Shown here: in pieces, positions 32,258-40,890 of the stretch
How the letters are laid out: each line of letters opens with the position of its first letter
Numbering within the stretch: position 1 is the stretch's first letter
Assembly: GCA_018066245.1 (NCBI GenBank)
Contig: JAGHRT010000012.1
Span: 1-40,890 of the forward strand
Reading direction: 5' to 3'
Length of the DNA stretch: 40,890 nucleotides
Source of the DNA: Candidatus Equimonas faecalis
Lineage (GTDB): Bacteria; Bacteroidota; Bacteroidia; Bacteroidales; Bacteroidaceae
Notes under the pieces: model-generated
Told to the model about the DNA's origin: nothing
Databases searched by the model: none
Seen by the model: the letters and a program-made list of their open reading frames with translations, nothing else
Made by a program: the position numbers and the translations under genes

Positions 32258-33634
32258 ATGAAAATTTCGCAAGAAAAAGCTGCTTTGCATTTGCGTAGTG
32301 TTTACGACCATATTAAAGCGCTTTCGGACAGAATCGTCATTCTATACGATAGTGCTGAAAGCTATATTTTTGAAGATGTTGATTTTCAAGAAGTGGCTAG
32401 TTTCTTACCTTTGTGGATTTCCGATTGCGGAAAATCTCCGGAGTGTGGTATGTCCAAGGAGCTCTTTGAAGAATTGCGGCAAATATATAATGACAGCATC
32501 ACTAACAAGATCATATATTGGTATGATATTCAGAATTTGTTAGTGGGAATACAGGATCGAATCACCTGTGTTATTTCATACTTGGATGCTCTTTACAAGA
32601 TTGTCCCCTACTATTCAATGCACGAAACAAATGAGTATAAATCGTGTACGAGAGCATTGAATCCGCAATCAGACCTTGCTCATGCCTATATCAACAATGT
32701 ATTTATTTCCCTTTCGACTAGTTTTGATTTGTTTTCAAAATTAGTCTATGAAATGTCGCATTTGGATAAGTACGACTTTGAACAATACAAAAAGCTAAAG
32801 AGCAGGCAAAAGAATATACTATTCTCGAAGAGTATTGATACATTGGGTTGAAATCATCATCTTCATGCTATAGAAGAAACAATCAAGGACAGGATACGCG
32901 GTACGGTAGTCTATGGTTTGCTGTCAGCTATTGTAAAGAAGCGAATAGCTAAGGATGGCAGCATATCCAATGTGATGAGTCATAATGTCATTGATATGTA
33001 TGCGGGCTTGTCAATTCAGCTCTCAGAGATAAACAAGCTAACCCCGGATGATATCTGGGTTATTGCCTTGCTGGTTGACATGGGGTTTGTAAAATACAAC
33101 GTGCTATGCAATGGGGTTCGCCTTGAAGATATGAGTTCTGGTGAAAAATCAATGCTGCATTTGTATTCCTCATTTGCATCAATTCCAGAAATTGAACGAG
33201 GCAACTTACTTGTATTCTATGATAAACCAGAAAACTCTCTGCATCCACAGTGGCAACAACAATTCCCACTCGTATTCAGTACAATCGTTAATAGTGTGTA
33301 CGGGTTAAACAGTTCCCATTTTCTGTTTGCAACTCATTCTCCACTTATCATCCAGAATAGCCAGAAGACATCCGACAAGAATGTATTCGTTCTGAAGTTT
33401 CAGCGTGAAGGCGGCAAGTTTGAGTCAAACGTTATCACCGACATTGATGCCTATTGCATTGAGTCCTTGATGATGGATCAGTTTGGCTTGACCTACCGAA
33501 GAAGACGAAAACAAGAAGAGATAAACAATTATGTGCTTCAGAGCCAGGAAGATCCCATTGATTCGGTAGTAGCATCTCGCGAGCTAAAGGAGTCTATTAG
33601 TAAACTTTTTGCGGAAGTATGTAAGGACGAATGA
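32258..33634 (+). pseudogene. Septu-like (PtuA-type) ATPase remnant, in-frame stop and no Walker A
   Basis: One continuous frame from 32258 has a TGA at 32849-32851 and continues to 33634. The second part shows the ABC-type signature MSSGEKSML and the Walker B region LLVFYDKPENSLHPQWQ, with Lys where the catalytic Glu (DEPE) should be, then HFLFATHSPLIIQNS. This is the C-terminal half of a PtuA-like ATPase. The first 197 residues are helical, contain no GxxxxGK(S/T) and do not look like the ATPase N-terminus, so a deletion probably fused two genes. It is expected to lack ATPase activity. Confidence 0.78.
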
Positions 33635-33637
33635 CCT

Positions 33638-34348
33638 ATGAAACATATAGAGAAGGACATGAAATCTCCACTTGTACGCGAAGCAATCATTCGGCTTGCT
33701 GTCTCTGAAAAGTATGATAGTGATCCTCGGGTACGAGAAATAATCAGAACTCTATATCACGGATGTTGTGCCTATTGCGAGTGCAAACCGGAAGCAGGAT
33801 CATCGTTCGAGATAGAGCACTTTTACATAAAGAAGAAGGGTGTATATCCAGAAGAATATGCCAAAGATATTCGGAACCTGCATTACTCTTGCAAGGCTTG
33901 TAACACAAAGAAGAGCACCAACAAGGCAGATTTATTCCTTTCACCTAATTATCGTGTTGATGCTAATGGAAAGTGGTATGATACTCCTTCATCCGATATA
34001 GAAAATAGCATAAGTTATAAGGACTATCTATTAGTTGCTTTGAATACTGATAGTGGCAGAGGGGCATCGACAATTGCCAAATTACAGTTGAATGATCGTC
34101 CTTACCTGGTTGAGAGCAGAATCAGAAGTTATTCGCAAGTATATAAATTGCTGCAAGCCACAAGCGAAATCCTTGGAACCTATACTAGAACTCAGGAGGA
34201 CGCTCCTGCCAAGAAGAAAGCTCGGATTATACTGTTTGGATTGATAAAATCATATATGTCTGACGATGCAGAATTTTCAACGATGATAATTCAAAATTTT
34301 GGAGTACAGATAGAGCAGTTGCTAAAGGTGTGGAAGAAAATAAAATAG
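33638..34348 (+). CDS. HNH endonuclease, PtuB-like
   Basis: A 236-aa protein with an HNH fold: CCAYCECKP (C44, C47), EIEHFYIKKKG with H61 as catalytic His, RNLHYSCKACNTKKS with N80, C85 and C88. It matches the TIGR02646-like HNH nucleases that partner PtuA-type ATPases in Septu. It starts 4 bases after the ATPase remnant, so it was an operon. With the ATPase broken, the system is probably dead, although the nuclease frame is intact. The HA mini-gene copy D starts 2 bases after its stop. Confidence 0.85.
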   Translation: MKHIEKDMKSPLVREAIIRLAVSEKYDSDPRVREIIRTLYHGCCAYCECKPEAGSSFEIEHFYIKKKGVYPEEYAKDIRNLHYSCKACNTKKSTNKADLFLSPNYRVDANGKWYDTPSSDIENSISYKDYLLVALNTDSGRGASTIAKLQLNDRPYLVESRIRSYSQVYKLLQATSEILGTYTRTQEDAPAKKKARIILFGLIKSYMSDDAEFSTMIIQNFGVQIEQLLKVWKKIK

Positions 34349-34349
34349 C

Positions 34350-34592
34350 ATGGGAAGTAAGAGAGATGAGAGATGGACGAACTATGAGGCGTTGAAAGCG
34401 TACATTCTCCTGCGCGGTCATCTGCCAGACAAACATGTGGTAGAGAACCGCGCTTTGCTTTCTTGGGCGAAGTACCAAAGGAAGAAAATCAAGGAAGGGA
34501 CGCTGGATGCAGAGAAGCTAGAACTGTTTGAATCACTGCTCGCCACTCGATCAACCGAGCATACTGGTGGTAGAAGGAAGCCCATTACGTAA
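34350..34592 (+). CDS. Helicase-associated (HA) domain mini-protein, copy D
   Basis: An intact 80-aa protein, MGSKRDERWTNYEALKAYI then RGHLPDKH, NRALLSWAKYQRKKIKEGTL, LFESLLATRS and EHTGGRRK. Clear paralogue of copy C, with strong DNA similarity through the centre. It directly follows the HNH gene and lies 150 bases before the SIR2 gene. The HA domain is known from helicases and may bind nucleic acid. Small size and position at module joints suggest a passenger or recombination marker. Confidence 0.83.
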   Translation: MGSKRDERWTNYEALKAYILLRGHLPDKHVVENRALLSWAKYQRKKIKEGTLDAEKLELFESLLATRSTEHTGGRRKPIT

Positions 34593-34742
34593 CATCATGA
34601 ACAATTATATATATTGTAATGAAGTTTCAAAACTAGCAGAGTCTCTGTATGTGAAATAGCAATAAAACTTAATGGTTAAATTAAACGGTTATTAGTAAAC
34701 TGATCTAACAGGCAGTATACATTTATCTTATAGAATAGTTCT

Positions 34743-37700
34743 ATGGACAACGAAAGATACAAAAGAATAAAAGAATCCATGCCATCTTCTATAGTAATGG
34801 CAATGGAACATATCCGCAGATACCTTATAGATGGCAAAGCTTCCGTTATGGTTGGCGCTGGCTTCAGCAAAAATGCGGTTAAACCCGACTATGTCGAAAT
34901 GAAGGACTGGAATTCTTTAGGGAAAACTTTCTTCCGCTTATTGTATTCTCATGATCCTCAACCGTATGAACTGGAATTTAAAACCCCCATTCGCTTAGCT
35001 TCTCAAGTTGAAGCTTCTTTTGGTCGAAATGAGCTTGACAACTTAATTCTTCGTTCTCTCCCTGACGATGCAATTGCTCCAGGAGAACTTCATAGGAATC
35101 TGTTACGATTGAAGTGGCGAGATGTTTTCACGACCAATTATGATACTCTTCTAGAAAGGGCTTATCTTGATGCTGGTGTTTCATATAATGTTGTTACAAA
35201 CAAGGACACTCTACTATATGAGCGGAGTCCTCGAATTGTCAAGTTACATGGTAGTTTTCCAGATATTCATCCTTTTATAATAACTGAGGAGGATTTTAGA
35301 ACTTATCCAAACAAATATCCTGGATTCGTGAATACCGTCAGACAAGCTCTCATTGAATCAATTTTCTGTCTAATTGGTTTTTCGGGAGATGATCCTAACT
35401 TTTTAAACTGGCTAGGTTGGCTACGTGATGTAATGGAGGATTCTATTGCGCCTGTATATTTGGTTACTTATGATAAAAACATCCATGACTCAGAGTATAG
35501 CTTAATGCTTGATAGGGGCATTAAAATTCTTAATCTAGCAAATGTGCCAGAACTTAGTAATATTCAAGAATCCCTTACATTTTTCTGCCAGTACCTACAG
35601 AATGAAGGCAAGTCAGAGTGGAAAGGTACATTAAGAAGAGATGACATTAAGTCTCTTGATGATGCTCGTAATATGATTAACGAAATGAAAAACATTAGGC
35701 AGTCTTATCCCGGTTGGATATTCTTACCAGATGACCGAATGGATGATTTTCGTGATTTGACAAGTGGAATCCCCGCGTTTTGGAAATTAGATGAAATTGA
35801 AGGTTTGACGATTCATGATAGAATAAACTTGATGTATGAGTTGAACTGGCGTTTGCAGGTGTCGATGCATCCGTTTAAAATGCCATGGATGGCAGAGGAA
35901 ACCGAGAAACTTAAATGGGAAGACGATGGTTATAGGGATGATGATAGGTCTAAGGTTTACGATTTAAAACTATCCATGCTACGCGATTATAACGAGGACG
36001 GAGAGTATGAAAAGTTTGATGAATTGTACAATCAGTTATACAATCGTAAAGACCAAATGTCATCAGAGCAAAGAAGGTTGCTTATATACGAGAGTTGCTT
36101 GTGTTATTTATCAAAATTAGATCAAAAGAGTGTAGAGGATATAGCGCATAGGTGGGATGTCTCTCCAGAAGACTATTTAGGGGCAATATGGAAGGCAAGG
36201 ATATTGTTGGAATGTGGTAAGACAAAAGATGCGAATAATTTGCTGACAGTCTCTCTTCAGAAGGTACAAGTTCTTCTTCTCGGAAGTAATTCTAATTCCT
36301 ATCGTCTCAAATCCGCAAAAACGGCTATGGAGTCATTAATTGCGTTGACTGAAATGAGACGGAATGAAATCCCTTCTAGTGAGAGATACATGGATAGTTA
36401 TTCTGTAGTAAGACGGCTGAAACAAGATATTTTCACGGATAAGACAAAAAAGGTCGTAGAGCGTAAACATGATTTTCGAATCAACAGGACAACAACGACT
36501 TGGAATTCGCAAAGTGGTTATAATAGAGATATTCTTAATTCATACCGATATTTTAGATTACAGGAAAATGTTGGCTATCCTTTGGGATGGGCACACGGTG
36601 ATATTAATACAGAAGATGAAGTCCTTTTTATCAAAAACTTGATGGTTTATATGCCTTCTTATGCAATCGGTTTAATGTTACGAAGTAATAATAATAAGGT
36701 GCAAGAGGCTTGTATAACGAGGTCTTTTCTGAGTACATTGTCTTGTGAGGAGTCAGACAAGTTGTTTGATGATTTGTTTGGGAAACTATATTTAGATATC
36801 AAGGGGCAAGACAAATTGCAATATAGACGTAGTGTGAATGTATTAGTTCCTACACTAGTAAAGCTATGCACAAAGTCTTCTCAAGACAGAATACTTAAGA
36901 TGGCTGACGTTATGGTAGACCTATACGTCAATGACTCATATAATTATAAACCAGAGTTGCACAACATTGTTATCAATAGCGTAGATTGTGATCACATAAG
37001 TGATTTGGCAAGGACTATTTATGAGTTACCTATAATAACCACTAATGTATTTGAAAAAGATGTATGTCTGATGGAGCATATATCACATGACGTACGAGCA
37101 ACAGATATAATGCTTGATAGAGTACAAAATGCTATTGAGACCCATGATCCCAAGTTATTGCGATTTGCTTATTCGCGACTGTGTGATATTGGAAAGATGT
37201 CTGCAAGTGAAGGACAAACAGCGAGAATAACTGAACTTGTGCATCAATGGCGTAACAGAACAAAAGAATGTATTAACAAAAGATTCTCTTTTCGTTTTGC
37301 GCCTTATGATCCTGCAGTGGATGATGAATCTCCAGAAGATTTACTCAATCAATCTCTTGATGAGTTTCTGAGTCTTAATATCGAAACAATAAACAGTTCT
37401 GTTGTTTTTGATAGTATCAGGGATTGTCTGTTATCGTTAGGTGTTTTTTCCGAAAGGATGTCAGAAGAACAGCATGCAGCAGTTTTGACGAAGATGGTAC
37501 ACTTTATGGAAACTCACAATGAGAGATTACAGAAGGATGATTCAAATGACTTAATGGGTGGGTTCAGAGGTCATGCGGTAGATGTTTGGGATGCTTTTGA
37601 ACAATACTTGCAAAATGCAAATTTATCTGGTTTTAGTCCGGAACTATTGAGACATCTTGATGACTTGATTAAAGAATACGGGAGAAATGGTTTTCAGAAT

Positions 37701-38204
37701 GTGGCATTACGTGTAATGCTTATGCCGTATTTAGATACAATAAATGCAAAACAACTTATCAAGGATATTAATGAAAATATAACCAACAGTAAGAAAACCA
37801 CGTTAATGAATGACGCTGTTTTTGCTCTTATTTTACTTGGCAAGAAAAGGATAGACATTCAGAGCGTAATAGGTCGAGTAGTGAGCTATATCGACTTTTC
37901 TCAAGATCCAGAAATCAGGAATTCGATTCGATTGCTTATTAGTTTAGCTTGCTATAGAAGGTTTAATCAAAAAACACAGGCTCGCATTAATTCACTTCTT
38001 AAAAGATTGTATGATAAAATTCCTGACAGTAACATAGAGATGGAGTACAAGACGGATTTGTATTATTTTACATTAATGCTTGCAGGGGCGATGAAGAAAC
38101 AATATGGCGCGACACCAGCAATTGATAAATGGGAAGCATTATATCATGATTCAAATGTATTTAATGATGTTAAACGTGGGTTTGAGAGAGGCCTTTCGCT
38201 TTAG
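34743..38204 (+). CDS. Defence-associated sirtuin, DSR-like SIR2 protein
   Basis: An 1153-aa protein. The N-terminal SIR2 NADase domain shows GAGFSKNA at 38-45, TTNYD at 130-134 with N132, KLHG with H169, and GFSGDDPNF at 212-220. These positions parallel the catalytic Asn and His of the DSR2 protein. The remaining ~850 residues are a helical-repeat region with no other catalytic motif seen, like the DSR1/DSR2 sensor arm. Such proteins deplete NAD+ on phage infection. It lies after the HA copy D and 332 bases before a HEPN-domain gene, both plus strand. Confidence 0.88.
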   Translation: MDNERYKRIKESMPSSIVMAMEHIRRYLIDGKASVMVGAGFSKNAVKPDYVEMKDWNSLGKTFFRLLYSHDPQPYELEFKTPIRLASQVEASFGRNELDNLILRSLPDDAIAPGELHRNLLRLKWRDVFTTNYDTLLERAYLDAGVSYNVVTNKDTLLYERSPRIVKLHGSFPDIHPFIITEEDFRTYPNKYPGFVNTVRQALIESIFCLIGFSGDDPNFLNWLGWLRDVMEDSIAPVYLVTYDKNIHDSEYSLMLDRGIKILNLANVPELSNIQESLTFFCQYLQNEGKSEWKGTLRRDDIKSLDDARNMINEMKNIRQSYPGWIFLPDDRMDDFRDLTSGIPAFWKLDEIEGLTIHDRINLMYELNWRLQVSMHPFKMPWMAEETEKLKWEDDGYRDDDRSKVYDLKLSMLRDYNEDGEYEKFDELYNQLYNRKDQMSSEQRRLLIYESCLCYLSKLDQKSVEDIAHRWDVSPEDYLGAIWKARILLECGKTKDANNLLTVSLQKVQVLLLGSNSNSYRLKSAKTAMESLIALTEMRRNEIPSSERYMDSYSVVRRLKQDIFTDKTKKVVERKHDFRINRTTTTWNSQSGYNRDILNSYRYFRLQENVGYPLGWAHGDINTEDEVLFIKNLMVYMPSYAIGLMLRSNNNKVQEACITRSFLSTLSCEESDKLFDDLFGKLYLDIKGQDKLQYRRSVNVLVPTLVKLCTKSSQDRILKMADVMVDLYVNDSYNYKPELHNIVINSVDCDHISDLARTIYELPIITTNVFEKDVCLMEHISHDVRATDIMLDRVQNAIETHDPKLLRFAYSRLCDIGKMSASEGQTARITELVHQWRNRTKECINKRFSFRFAPYDPAVDDESPEDLLNQSLDEFLSLNIETINSSVVFDSIRDCLLSLGVFSERMSEEQHAAVLTKMVHFMETHNERLQKDDSNDLMGGFRGHAVDVWDAFEQYLQNANLSGFSPELLRHLDDLIKEYGRNGFQNVALRVMLMPYLDTINAKQLIKDINENITNSKKTTLMNDAVFALILLGKKRIDIQSVIGRVVSYIDFSQDPEIRNSIRLLISLACYRRFNQKTQARINSLLKRLYDKIPDSNIEMEYKTDLYYFTLMLAGAMKKQYGATPAIDKWEALYHDSNVFNDVKRGFERGLSL

Positions 38205-38536
38205 TGAAACTATCTTTACACTAAAGAAGGTATACCATGCCACTTCAAATAAACTTTCATGCCATCAATCGTTTTTTTTTCTAACTAGGTAATAACAAGC
38301 ATGATACATTGCGTGTCCTTTGACAATTAGAAAGCATGCAACACCTTTTTATGCAGTACGCTTGCGTTCGAAATGAGAGAGGAGTATTTGCTAATTGTAT
38401 TGGTTCGCTTAAGGAAATAGAAAGTAAAAAATCGATTCACAGGGCATATCTATAGAATCCTGTCCGATAAAAAAATATAATTTCCAACATAAAAACGGGG
38501 AAATGGTTAGAAGTTTCTCTTTTATTTCTTTGATTT
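38205..38536. other. 332-base spacer between SIR2 and HEPN genes
   Basis: AT-rich and without a convincing gene, hairpin or repeat array. Only a T8 run (38272-38279) stands out, and no strong promoter was identified by eye. The length leaves room for a promoter of the downstream gene. Confidence 0.4.
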
Positions 38537-40504
38537 ATGATTGATCGTGTCCTAAATGTTTCACTAAATGACCTTTCATTGGGTTACCAACTTGACCATG
38601 CGGAACAGGCTGTGAATAAATACGAGTCATTGCAAATAACTAGCTTAGGCGATGCATTAGAGCTATTCAATATACGCAAATTGCTTGACAATGGTGCTAG
38701 ATTGAATCGTTGGAGTGATGAGGAATATGAGCAATTGAGAACCAAAACAAAGAGCTACAATGGTCAAGTCGCTCAATATATCCTTTTTCTTGATTCGGAT
38801 GCTTTGTTAGCGGAGTATGATACTCAAGAGTGGGGCTATCGCCGATCCTTCTGGGAAGCTGTTGATCAGTTCAAGTTGTTTGATGCCATCAATGAAGACT
38901 TTGTGCGCGAAGTAGTGCACGGAAAAATAAATGATTTACGCCACATCTTACAATGTAAAGCCATAGTTGAGCATTACAAAGTGGTATTACGTGATATTCT
39001 CTTGCATGATTCCCAAGCAGCTCTTCTGCTGATAGATAAATACATTGCTCGAAAAGATAATCCTATTGAAAGAGAATTATACCTTCCAGCCAATCTGACA
39101 ATGTCAGATAAACAGGCAATCATTCGCGGTTATTTAGATAGTGAGGATCCAAATATAAATTATGTTCGTTTGTTGTGTCAGAACAAGGATAATCCTAACG
39201 GTTTGGAACTAGACGTGATGACGAGGTTGAAGGCAGAACGTTTGGCTTCAAAATTAAACGATGAGATAATGACAGACCCACGAACTGTAAAGGTTCCTCG
39301 GAATATGACAGTAATTTTCTCGAACGAGGAGAACATCTTACCCGTAAAATTCAAAATAGAAGATGGACATCCTGTTTATACTTATAGCGTAAAATATATT
39401 AATGAGTGCAAAGGGACGTTGTTGCTAGATAATTGCATATCGATGTTTTATTGGTTGAATCAGCATTTTTTAGTCGAACTAATTAGCAAAAAGTGTGAAG
39501 TAGATTCATTTGAGGAGGTACTGCATAACTTAAGCAGAACTGCCTATCCGGACTTTGACCATTTCTGTAGAAAGAATAGCCTTGCTCAGGTACAGTTACA
39601 GGGATATTGTGGAGCTTTAGAGAAACGTAACACTTCCTTTGAACAAGTTCTTAAAACATTTTATGAAGACCATCTGTCTGCTGCATATGGTTATCCTTCG
39701 TTACCATTGAATTTTCCAAAGGAAGATGATAGTTGGTTAAACAAGTGCCGTATATTATTCCCGGAACTGGATGCAATTGTAAAACAATATAATTCTTATG
39801 TGCAATATGATGCTATAGACCCAGATGTGATTCGCCTTAGTAAACCTTGTAATATGTCAGACGGTAAGAGTCTGCTAACGAATAAATATTGCGAGGTTCC
39901 AGATGGCCAGTCAGAGATTCATCGGATTCTATGGTATATGTTTGCTCCTGGTGCATTGCTCGATTATGTTGAGCCTTTTAAAGGAAAACACTATGGCTGT
40001 TTGCTTGAGTTATTGTTGAACGAACAAGTCCACTATGATATCTATGATGAACGTAAACGCCAGAACATCGACTATCTTATGGAGCATGGTATTGTTAAGA
40101 AGGCTGATGATGGCATCTTGGCGATTGTGGATAATGATATGAGCATCCTCTTACAATCATTATGGGAGTATCATGCATGTTCATATTGGCACTATAGCGA
40201 ATGTGGGCGGAAACATCTGGACAATATGGTAGAAAAAGGATGGCTTATTACTAGCGACATGTTGCTGACAACAGAGGAACGACGATATTTTAGTTATTAT
40301 ATGGATAATAGTGAGTATACAAATGGTTTTGCATACCGCAACCACTATGCCCACGGTAGTACTCCTTCTGTTGATGATGAGCGTACGCACTTAAATGCAT
40401 ATCTGGTTTTTCTTCGTATGCTTGCAATCATTATTCTTAAGATGGAAGATGACCTGTGGTGTGCATCTAGAGCCTTGAGTACTTCAAGTTATGATTTTAA
40501 CTAA
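38537..40504 (+). CDS. Large helical protein with C-terminal HEPN motif
   Basis: A 655-aa protein that I do not recognise over most of its length. Near the C-terminus it has NGFAYRNHYAHGST, an RNHYAH stretch (R601 to H606, Rx4H) followed by HG, which is the HEPN RNase pattern seen in DUF4209-type proteins. The rest is predicted mainly helical, with no Walker, HKD or HNH motif. Size, motif and place beside a SIR2 defence gene suggest an abortive-infection RNase whose N-terminus senses infection. That role is inferred. It overlaps the minus-strand frame at 40497 by 8 bases. Confidence 0.72.
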   Translation: MIDRVLNVSLNDLSLGYQLDHAEQAVNKYESLQITSLGDALELFNIRKLLDNGARLNRWSDEEYEQLRTKTKSYNGQVAQYILFLDSDALLAEYDTQEWGYRRSFWEAVDQFKLFDAINEDFVREVVHGKINDLRHILQCKAIVEHYKVVLRDILLHDSQAALLLIDKYIARKDNPIERELYLPANLTMSDKQAIIRGYLDSEDPNINYVRLLCQNKDNPNGLELDVMTRLKAERLASKLNDEIMTDPRTVKVPRNMTVIFSNEENILPVKFKIEDGHPVYTYSVKYINECKGTLLLDNCISMFYWLNQHFLVELISKKCEVDSFEEVLHNLSRTAYPDFDHFCRKNSLAQVQLQGYCGALEKRNTSFEQVLKTFYEDHLSAAYGYPSLPLNFPKEDDSWLNKCRILFPELDAIVKQYNSYVQYDAIDPDVIRLSKPCNMSDGKSLLTNKYCEVPDGQSEIHRILWYMFAPGALLDYVEPFKGKHYGCLLELLLNEQVHYDIYDERKRQNIDYLMEHGIVKKADDGILAIVDNDMSILLQSLWEYHACSYWHYSECGRKHLDNMVEKGWLITSDMLLTTEERRYFSYYMDNSEYTNGFAYRNHYAHGSTPSVDDERTHLNAYLVFLRMLAIIILKMEDDLWCASRALSTSSYDFN

Positions 40505-40748
40505 AATTTGCTTGCACGCGAAGTAACCGCTTGTAGAAGTCGAGAATACAGTCTTCGACGATACGCTTGCGCTTGATTTTACGAAAGGGAAGGAAACTTG
40601 GGAACCTAATACCAACCTTGACCTCTGTCAGGTTTTTAGCAGCGTCACAAGCTCCGTGCTGATTAGGACTAAACAGAGGAGCAAGCTCGCGTAAGAAAGT
40701 AAAAGACGTTGACGCAATAGACTTATCGACTTGGAATCTAAACGACAA
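40497..40748 (-). CDS. Small unrecognised protein, 83 aa
   Basis: The frame from 40748 reads MSFRFQVDKSIASTSFTFLRELAPLF, then LTEVKVGIRFPSFLPFRKIKRKRIVEDCILDFYKRLLRVQ. The composition is protein-like, but no family is recognised. Its start lies inside the left arm of the inverted repeat at 40732-40794, an arrangement seen where an element end carries a promoter. It could be a fragment of a transposase or an independent small gene. Confidence 0.35.
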   Translation of the reverse strand: MSFRFQVDKSIASTSFTFLRELAPLFSPNQHGACDAAKNLTEVKVGIRFPSFLPFRKIKRKRIVEDCILDFYKRLLRVQANFS

Positions 40749-40794
40749 TCGGGACGACTCATCACGAGCCGCCCCGATTGTCGTTTAGATTCCA
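40732..40794. repeat. Perfect 22-bp inverted repeat
   Basis: Arms at 40732-40753 and 40773-40794 are exact reverse complements over 22 bases, separated by 19 bases. The left arm begins TGGAATCT and ends ATCGGG. No T-run follows, so a simple terminator is unlikely. It could be an element end, an invertible or recombination site, or an operator for the diverging small genes at 40748 (minus) and 40811 (plus). Confidence 0.85.
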
Positions 40795-40810
40795 TTGTCG
40801 CTACTTAAAC

Positions 40811-40890
40811 ATGGCAAAACTACACTTCAATCCTGTTTTATTTCAAGATTTATATATATTTAACGGTCTTGATTTTGGTATAATTAATAT
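40811..40890 (+). CDS. Start of a gene cut by the window edge
   Basis: ATG at 40811 opens a frame MAKLHFNPVLFQDLYIFNG that continues to the last base with no stop. It lies 17 bases after the inverted repeat. Too short for a family call. Confidence 0.35.
   Translation, partial: MAKLHFNPVLFQDLYIFNGLDFGIIN

Overview
The window is chromosomal DNA from a member of the Bacteroidales (Bacteroides, Phocaeicola or Prevotella type). The signs are promoters of the TAnnTTTG form, an HU-like protein / 'smalltalk' peptide / amidase trio, a DUF4248 regulator, and a surface-polysaccharide locus with EpsG, ATP-grasp and VanZ genes. No rRNA or tRNA gene was seen.

Layout. (1) 1-8686, plus strand: capsule/exopolysaccharide genes (acyltransferase end, GT32, UDP-GlcNAc 2-epimerase, EpsG-like polymerase, GT2, GT4, ATP-grasp, four-helix-bundle gene 1, acyltransferase 3, truncated VanZ). 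(2) 8683-10401: a broken helicase-associated (HA) mini-gene, then a toxin/antitoxin/SecB-like chaperone operon with an operator inside its promoter. (3) 10623-15619, mostly minus strand: mobile-element-like module (amidase, smalltalk, HU-like, DUF4248, primase-like DUF6371, RepA-like ATPase), with four 22-bp iterons and four-helix-bundle gene 2 on the opposite strand. (4) 15775-18235: two unrecognised genes. (5) 18285-26950: second polysaccharide block (deacetylase, four-helix-bundle gene 3, nucleotidyltransferase, GNAT, ATP-grasp, a second GNAT-type gene frameshifted at a poly-G tract, and the initiating sugar-phosphate transferase), interrupted by a PLD nuclease. (6) 27034-40504: a defence island with a retron (PRTase effector, retron RT, HEPN protein), an FRG-domain protein, a decayed Septu-like ATPase with HNH nuclease, a DSR-like SIR2 protein of 1153 aa and a 655-aa HEPN protein. 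The window ends at a 22-bp inverted repeat.

Two patterns cut across these genes. First, short-period degenerate repeat arrays (period exactly 6, 7 or 8 bases, almost without indels) fill the spaces around all three four-helix-bundle genes. They run into the ends of neighbouring reading frames and have been inserted in frame inside two polysaccharide genes. Many switch from a purine/G-rich strand to its complement, so they can fold back. Second, four copies of an ~80-aa HA-domain mini-gene (two intact, two broken) sit at module boundaries. In the defence island three copies in the same orientation bracket the retron and the FRG/Septu block, which suggests cassette-like exchange by homologous recombination.

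The polysaccharide genes probably make one heteropolymer: the PglC/WbaP-type enzyme starts it on undecaprenyl phosphate, the glycosyltransferases extend it, EpsG polymerises it, and the acyltransferases, GNATs, deacetylase and ATP-grasp enzymes modify it. The other modules look like accessory DNA acquired within this variable locus. All assignments rest on reading motifs and translations by eye; no database search was run.
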